This document shows positions 59,216 through 64,000 of a stretch of DNA of 64,000 nucleotides, one piece after another. This stretch comes from Pseudomonas sp. Irchel 3H7. Its GTDB lineage: Bacteria > Pseudomonadota > Gammaproteobacteria > Pseudomonadales > Pseudomonadaceae. Under the pieces are notes generated by a model. The model was not told the DNA's origin and searched no databases. It saw only the letters and a program-made list of their open reading frames with translations. Location: NCBI RefSeq assembly GCF_900187605.1, contig NZ_FYEA01000002.1:310001-374000 (forward strand), read 5' to 3'. Each line of letters opens with the position of its first letter. Position 1 is the stretch's first letter. Made by a program: the position numbers and the translations under genes.

Positions 59216-60790
59216 TTACTGGGCTTTCTTCATTTTCTCTTCGATGCGACGATCCACGTCCTCACGAATCTGGTCGATGCTGAAGCTCGCCGGACGCTGA
59301 CTCGGTGGATAGTCGACGAATGTCTGCAGGAACTTCGCAGCCCTGCGGGTGCCGTCGAAAATCAGATAGTCGTTTTTCGTCAGCCAGTCATAGTATTGGT
59401 CAGACACGATGTCAGCCCGTTCGTACGGGTCCATGCGCAGGTTGAACATTTTCGGCACACGCAGGCACACGAACGGTTCGCTCCACACTTCCAGACCACC
59501 GGGAGCGCGCTGCTCACAGAAGACCAGTTTCCAATCGTTGAAACGCATGCTGACCAGCACACCGTCATCGTTGAAGTAGTAGAACTCCTCGCGCGCGCTC
59601 TTGTCGGTTTTGCCCGTCAGGTAATCCAACTGGTTGTAACCGTCCAGATGCACCTTGAAGTTCTTGCCGCCGACGTCGGCGCCTTTGAGCAGGCGATCCT
59701 TGATATCGGTGTCGCCGACCGCCGCCAACAGCGTCGGGAACCAGTCCAGACCCGAGAACAGCTGCGTCGAAACTTCCCCCGCCTTGACTTTACCCGGCCA
59801 GCGAATCATTGCAGGCACTCGATACGCACCCTCCCAGTTGGAGTTTTTCTCGTTGCGGAACGGTGTGGTTGCCGCATCCGGCCACGACCATTGGTTAGGG
59901 CCGTTGTCGGTGGTGTAGACCACGATGGTGTTGTCGGTCAGCTTCAGGTCATCGAGCGTTTTGAGCAGTTTGCCGACGTCGCCGTCGTGCTCGATCATGC
60001 CATCGGCATATTCGTTGCCGACCATGCCGCTTTGACCCTGCATTGATTCACGCACGTGGGTGAACGCGTGCATGCGGGTGGTGTTCATCCAGACGAAGAA
60101 CGGTTTGTTCGCCTTCGATTGCTTCTCGATGAACGCCTGAGCGGCGGCAGTGGTTTCGTCGTCGATGGTCTCCATGCGTTTTTTGGTCAACGCGCCGGTG
60201 TCCTCGATCTTGCCATCGGCAAAACTGTGGATCACGCCACGCGGAGAGGCTGCCTTGACAAACTCGGCATCATTCTTGGGCCAGTACGGACGCTCCGGTT
60301 CTTCTTCGGCATTGAGGTGATAGAGGTTGCCGAAGAACTCGTCGAAACCATGGTTAGTCGGCAGATATTCGTCTTTATCACCGAGGTGGTTTTTACCGAA
60401 CTGGCCCGTTGCGTAACCTTGTGCTTTCAATGCCTGGGCGATGGTTATATCGCGGGGCTGCAAGCCGACTGGCACGCCAGGCATGCCCACTTTCGACAGG
60501 CCAGTACGCAATGGAGTCTGCCCGGTGATGAACGACGATCGTCCAGCCGTACAGCTGTTCTCCGCATAGTAGTCGGTGAACATCATGCCTTCTTTGGCGA
60601 TGCGGTCGATGTTCGGGGTCTTGTAGCCCACCACCCCCATCGAATAGGCGCTGATATTGGTCTGGCCGATGTCATCGCCGAAGATTACGAGAATGTTGGG
60701 TTTCTCAGCCGCTGTGGCAGTTGCCGACAGCGCCATGACCGAAGTCGCCACCAGGGCGAGTTTCGGTAGCCACTTGCGTATGCGAGTCAT
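59216..60790 (-). CDS. Periplasmic arylsulfatase
   Basis: This 524-residue precursor has a signal peptide (MTRIRKWLPKLALVATSVMA ... ATAA) and an alkaline-phosphatase-superfamily sulfatase fold. The metal-binding NILVIFGDDIGQTNISAYS is at the start. The sulfatase signature CTAGRSSFITG (Cys near residue 81) should have its Cys converted to formylglycine. The lysine/His pair in GYATGQFGKNHLGD is present. It hydrolyses sulfate esters. The needed formylglycine-generating enzyme is not in the window. It lies 70 bp downstream of the HAD phosphatase gene and may be co-transcribed with the Bat operon end. Confidence 0.95.
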   Translation of the reverse strand: MTRIRKWLPKLALVATSVMALSATATAAEKPNILVIFGDDIGQTNISAYSMGVVGYKTPNIDRIAKEGMMFTDYYAENSCTAGRSSFITGQTPLRTGLSKVGMPGVPVGLQPRDITIAQALKAQGYATGQFGKNHLGDKDEYLPTNHGFDEFFGNLYHLNAEEEPERPYWPKNDAEFVKAASPRGVIHSFADGKIEDTGALTKKRMETIDDETTAAAQAFIEKQSKANKPFFVWMNTTRMHAFTHVRESMQGQSGMVGNEYADGMIEHDGDVGKLLKTLDDLKLTDNTIVVYTTDNGPNQWSWPDAATTPFRNEKNSNWEGAYRVPAMIRWPGKVKAGEVSTQLFSGLDWFPTLLAAVGDTDIKDRLLKGADVGGKNFKVHLDGYNQLDYLTGKTDKSAREEFYYFNDDGVLVSMRFNDWKLVFCEQRAPGGLEVWSEPFVCLRVPKMFNLRMDPYERADIVSDQYYDWLTKNDYLIFDGTRRAAKFLQTFVDYPPSQRPASFSIDQIREDVDRRIEEKMKKAQ

Positions 60791-60860
60791 ATGACTAGCT
60801 CCTTTTCGCGGGGGTCGTTTATTGCGACTAACGTTTATTGCAGTCCTGCATCACGCTTTC

Positions 60861-61883
60861 TTATTGCACCTGCCCGGTGACCGCAGGCTCGAACGGGTAG
60901 ATCCGGCGCCACTCCGACGCCATGTCGACCACGGTCCAGCCACGGGAATTTGCTTCATCGAGGGCTTTGTCGAGCCGGCCGATATCGGATTGACGGTCAT
61001 AGGCCCATTCGCGCTTGGCGTCGGTGTGGTGCACCAAGCCCATGAAACGCTTGCCGGGACCTGCGGCCGTCCACTGCAGCATCTGCAGGTCGCCGTCGGA
61101 ATTGCCGAAGGCGAGGATCGGCCGTTTGCCGATCACCGCATCAATGCTTTCCGGTTTGCCGGGGCCGTCGTCGTTGTGCGCCAGTTTCGCTGTGCGCACG
61201 ATCGAGGCCTTGCCGTCCTTGTACTGAAATGACGTGATGAAGGTGGTGCCGATCACCTGTTCCGGCGGGATGCCGTAGACCTTCTCGGCGAAGGCGCGCA
61301 TGAACCCGGTGTCGCCGCCGGAAACGATGTAGGTCTTGAAGTCCTGTTTGCGCAGGTAGTCGAGCATTTCCAGCATCGGCTGGAAGATCATCTCGGTGTA
61401 CGGTTTGCCGGTTTTCGGATGGCGCGCCTGACTGAGCCAGGTTTTGGCGTAGTCATCGAAGGCTTCGGTGGTCATGCCGGTGTGGGTCGCCCCGACGATT
61501 TTCAGCAGGCCCTCCATGCCGGAAGCGGCCAGCGCCTTGTGATCGTTTTCCAGCACGGCTTTGAACGGCTGGGTAGTCTTCCACTCCGGATGCTGCGCGG
61601 CGTTGCGCTTGACCTCATCGAAGGCAAACAGCAATTCGAAATAGGCCGGTTGTTCGCTCCATAACGTGCCGTCGTTGTCGAACACGGCGATACGGTCGGC
61701 CGGTTTGACGAAGTCCTTGCTGGTCTGGTCGGTCACCGCCTGCACGAATTCGATAATGTTCTTCTTCGCCGGGCCGTCATTCCACGACGGCAGCGGCTCG
61801 CTGGCCTGAGCCAGCAGTGGCAGGGCGAGGCCAAACAACAGGGCGAGTCCGAAACGTTGGCGTTGCCGTAGCGCAGTCGTCAT
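60861..61883 (-). CDS. HAD-superfamily phosphatase (phosphoserine-phosphatase-like), exported
   Basis: This 340-residue precursor has a signal peptide ([20 protein letters not shown]). HAD motif I is [12 protein letters not shown] (Asp near residue 74). Motif II is YIVSGGD, and motifs III/IV are the lysine of the K-rich stretch after AFA and [11 protein letters not shown]. This pattern belongs to the class I HAD subgroup often found as secreted haloacid-dehalogenase-like hydrolases. The start overlaps the batD stop (ATGA), so translation is coupled. The substrate is a phosphomonoester, not identifiable. Confidence 0.92.
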   Translation of the reverse strand: MTTALRQRQRFGLALLFGLALPLLAQASEPLPSWNDGPAKKNIIEFVQAVTDQTSKDFVKPADRIAVFDNDGTLWSEQPAYFELLFAFDEVKRNAAQHPEWKTTQPFKAVLENDHKALAASGMEGLLKIVGATHTGMTTEAFDDYAKTWLSQARHPKTGKPYTEMIFQPMLEMLDYLRKQDFKTYIVSGGDTGFMRAFAEKVYGIPPEQVIGTTFITSFQYKDGKASIVRTAKLAHNDDGPGKPESIDAVIGKRPILAFGNSDGDLQMLQWTAAGPGKRFMGLVHHTDAKREWAYDRQSDIGRLDKALDEANSRGWTVVDMASEWRRIYPFEPAVTGQVQ

Positions 61884-63322
61884 GGGAAATCCTTCTCGTG
61901 AACGGGGTTGAGCGGGCGCAGGGCCGAGGCCGGTTTTGCCTGCTGCTGTTCGGCCTGACTGTGAAGCGTAGTCAATGATTCGCGCAGTTGAACGAGTGTT
62001 TGCTCGGTGCTTGGCTGACGACCGTAAATCCCGCGTAACAGGCCTTGCAGGCGCGGGCCGGCATCGACCAGTTTCAGCCCCAGCCGACTGCGGCGCAGCC
62101 ACAGGTACAGCGCGCTCAATTGAGGAGGGCGGGCTTGCAGTTGTGCGTTGACTTGCTGCCAGGCGAAGTCAGGGGATTGCTGCCATGCCCGTAGTTGCGC
62201 CTGGCGGCGTACTTGCCACTGTTGCCGGGCGCGGTTAAACGCTGGACGCAACAGATAAGCGGCACCGACGACCGCCACGATCAGGGTCAGCCACCACAGC
62301 CAGCGTGTAGAGAAGTGCAGGCGATTCTGGCCGAGTTGCTTGAGGTCTTCGCTGATCGAAAAGACCGCATTGTAAGGCGTGCCGGCTGCTGCTTCGAACG
62401 TCACCGCCGGCACTTGCGCGGTGCGCGATTGGCGAGTGCCGGCGTCCCACCATTTCACCTCGATGGCCGGCAACGTGTGCGAGCCGGCCTTGTCGATGCG
62501 GTAGCTGACGCTGTCGATGCGCTGACCGCCGAGGATGTCACCGCGACCGTCGTCCAGAGCGGTGACTTGCGGGGTTTTCGCATAGCGGCTCAGACCGGGA
62601 ACATCACCGAGCATTGGAATCGGCAGGGCCATGGCCAGTGCGCCGTCCGCTTGCAGGGTCAGTTGGCGGGTGATGCTGTCGCCGACTTTCAACGGCGTCG
62701 CCGAGTGGGTGATGCTCTGAGTGAAACGCAAACCGTTGGCCACCAGCGGTGTTTCCCCGGGTTTGAAGCCGGCCGGCTGGGCCGCGCTGAACTGCACCGG
62801 TTGGCTCTGCGCACTGATTTCTGTCGTGGCCTGACCGGGTGTGGCGCGCACGGTCAGCGCCGGAATGTCGAAGCTGCGCGCGACGTTCGGGGTAATCAGG
62901 TAGCTGTAGCGCAAACCGCTGAAGGCCTGACCGTCGATGGTTTGATTGAGATGCTGCGCCTGACCGTCCGGCGGCATGACCAGGGCGCCGTCGAGCTTCA
63001 GGTCGGGCAGGGTGGCGGCGCTGGTGAACCAGGTGTCGGTGAGGACGTCGATTTGCAGCTCGACCAGACCGCCAACCATGGCGCCTTCGGCGGGTTGCAG
63101 GTGGGCCTGGACTTTGAGTTGGGGTTCGGCGGCGAAAGCATTGAGGCTGAGCAGACTGGCCAGGAACCAGAAGCTGATTCTTGTAGTGATCAATCTGGCC
63201 CCATCGCTGGCAAGCCAGCTCCCACAGGGTTTTATGGTGTTCACAAAATCGGTGATAACACCGGAGTTCCCTGTGGGAGCTGGCTTGCCAGCGATAGGGC
63301 CAGCAGGGTTTGGACGCTTCAT
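61880..63322 (-). CDS. batD: BatD-family protein, 5' end modified by a REPIN insertion
   Basis: The full frame is 480 residues from ATG 63322, whose ATG overlaps the stop of the preceding gene (ATGA). Residues ~1-43 are encoded mainly by a palindromic repeat (63195-63303), so the signal peptide ([20 protein letters not shown]) sits about 47 residues in. Translation from a TTG at 63193 (MITTRISFW) would restore a normal signal peptide and a 437-residue protein. The rest fits BatD (oxygen-tolerance) proteins: immunoglobulin-like domains, a TM near residue 380 ([17 protein letters not shown]), and a helical tail. BatD works with the VWA/TPR protein in the envelope. Confidence 0.86.
   Translation of the reverse strand: MKRPNPAGPIAGKPAPTGNSGVITDFVNTIKPCGSWLASDGARLITTRISFWFLASLLSLNAFAAEPQLKVQAHLQPAEGAMVGGLVELQIDVLTDTWFTSAATLPDLKLDGALVMPPDGQAQHLNQTIDGQAFSGLRYSYLITPNVARSFDIPALTVRATPGQATTEISAQSQPVQFSAAQPAGFKPGETPLVANGLRFTQSITHSATPLKVGDSITRQLTLQADGALAMALPIPMLGDVPGLSRYAKTPQVTALDDGRGDILGGQRIDSVSYRIDKAGSHTLPAIEVKWWDAGTRQSRTAQVPAVTFEAAAGTPYNAVFSISEDLKQLGQNRLHFSTRWLWWLTLIVAVVGAAYLLRPAFNRARQQWQVRRQAQLRAWQQSPDFAWQQVNAQLQARPPQLSALYLWLRRSRLGLKLVDAGPRLQGLLRGIYGRQPSTEQTLVQLRESLTTLHSQAEQQQAKPASALRPLNPVHEKDFP
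63195..63303. repeat. REPIN-like inverted pair inserted in batD
   Basis: ATCGCTGGCAAGCCAGCTCC, continuing into CACAGGG, is mirrored at 63269-63295. Outer bases (CTGGCCCC / AGGGCCAG) extend the pair to about 109 bp. It is the same type as 31718-31816. Unlike all other copies in the window it lies inside an open reading frame, just after the batD start codon. Confidence 0.92.
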
Positions 63323-64000
63323 GGCCTGGCTCCCTGCTGATCCTGCAAGCTGAACTTTTGCTTGAGAAACTTCGCCGGCGAGGTGGTCAGGTTCTGCAGC
63401 CACAAAGCATCGGACGCAGCCTGCTCGGTCTCGACCTTTTTGCTCTGACCCTTACCCGGCGCCTTGTCGAATTTCACCTCATCGGGCTTGGTCTCCGGGG
63501 CGTTTTTCTCGGCGCTTTCGGTGTCCTTGAGCAGCGCTTGCGCCAGCGCCAGATTGGCCGTGGCTTCGGGGAACTGCGGTTGCAGCTTCAAGGCCTGGGT
63601 ATACGCGGCGATGGCCTCATCGAACTTGAAGCGGCGCACGTAAATATTGCCCAGATAGAAATACGCCTGCGGTGTGTCGAGCCGCGCGAAGGTCGCCAGC
63701 GCCAAGTCGTAGTCGGCCGCGTGATACGCCGCGACACCTTTCCAGTACGGGTCGACAAACAGCGCGGCAGCCTGCGGCAAATGCTCATGTTCGAACGCCC
63801 AGCGACCTTGCTGGTCGCGGGTGAAAAACGCATCGGTCAGGGCGTTGGCCTGCGCCGGTGCTGCTGGCCAGCCCAAGCCAATCGCCAGTGCCAGCGCGGG
63901 CATCCAGTTGACGCTCCAGCCCTTGCGCACATTGCACAGCGCCAACAGCAACAACGGCCAGCACAGCCAGTAACCGGCGTCTTTCCAGTGCAATTCGCGC
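63319..64000 (-). CDS. Bat-operon VWA/TPR protein, C-terminal part (cut by window edge)
   Basis: About 227 residues are visible; the gene begins beyond position 64000. After a short TM stretch ([20 protein letters not shown]) comes a second hydrophobic helix, then a TPR region (about 85-150 of the visible part; [20 protein letters not shown], with [20 protein letters not shown]). A charged tail follows with Lys/Glu and ends QDQQGARP. BatB/BatC-type proteins have a VWA domain followed by this TM and TPR part. The stop overlaps the batD start. Expected upstream genes (MoxR, DUF58, BatA) lie outside the window. Confidence 0.85.
   Translation of the reverse strand, partial: RELHWKDAGYWLCWPLLLLALCNVRKGWSVNWMPALALAIGLGWPAAPAQANALTDAFFTRDQQGRWAFEHEHLPQAAALFVDPYWKGVAAYHAADYDLALATFARLDTPQAYFYLGNIYVRRFKFDEAIAAYTQALKLQPQFPEATANLALAQALLKDTESAEKNAPETKPDEVKFDKAPGKGQSKKVETEQAASDALWLQNLTTSPAKFLKQKFSLQDQQGARP

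Overview
The window is a stretch of Pseudomonas chromosome, most likely from the P. fluorescens group. The evidence is high GC, Pseudomonas-type gene neighbourhoods (a complete gallate cluster; an orphan ccoN next to a siroheme reductase and a DUF934 gene), and many intergenic paired palindromes of the kind Pseudomonas carries as REP/REPIN elements. No prophage, integrase, CRISPR array or rRNA operon was seen. One tRNA gene (tRNA-Ser, anticodon UGA) is present.

Layout. 1-3.8 kb: the end of a molybdenum-hydroxylase operon (edge-truncated large subunit plus a 2Fe-2S subunit), an AraC regulator divergent from an MFS exporter, and a small membrane protein. 3.9-5.5 kb: three small unrecognised genes, AT-richer than their surroundings and bracketed by degenerate repeats. 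5.6-11.2 kb: a response regulator with an HD-GYP domain, followed by a 1459-residue hybrid histidine kinase. 11.5-19.4 kb: the gallate catabolic cluster galT-galA-galP, galR (opposite strand) and galBCD, which takes gallate from uptake to pyruvate and oxaloacetate. 19.5-24.1 kb: tRNA-Ser, a YccA/BI-1 protein, a single-haem secreted protein, a small lipoprotein, and an Lrp/AsnC regulator divergent from a DMT exporter. 24.1-28.3 kb: a DUF3302-HlyD-FUSC efflux operon and a GapN-like aldehyde dehydrogenase. 28.6-31.7 kb: a cytochrome lipoprotein, an aldonolactone oxidase and a D-threonine-aldolase-like PLP enzyme, probably one periplasmic operon.

31.9-42.2 kb is the most unusual part. Nine same-strand genes run closely together: an antitoxin-like/transposase-like fusion; a ShlB/FhaC (TpsB) outer-membrane transporter with no TpsA partner; a DUF2341-LamG-ExbB fusion; ExbD; a TonB-like protein; a porin; a periplasmic coiled-coil protein; a YbjN-like protein; and a PpiC-type isomerase. 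An atypical LysR regulator follows. I infer a proton-motive-force-driven envelope machine, possibly for surface or secreted polymers; its function is not evident from the sequence.

42.3-64 kb: an acetyltransferase; an Asp/Glu racemase; the ccoN-ccoQ-like pair divergent from a siroheme nitrite/sulfite reductase and DUF934 pair; a large tandem-repeat element; an eight-haem TPR cytochrome; a DUF3313 lipoprotein; a J-domain-like membrane protein with a DUF3829 partner; an MFS-spermidine-synthase fusion that seems to lack the catalytic Asp motif; an arylsulfatase; a HAD phosphatase; and the downstream end of a Bat (VWA/TPR-BatD) operon, in which a REPIN-like palindrome has landed inside the 5' coding region of batD.

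All functional calls rest on motif recognition by eye. No database search was run.
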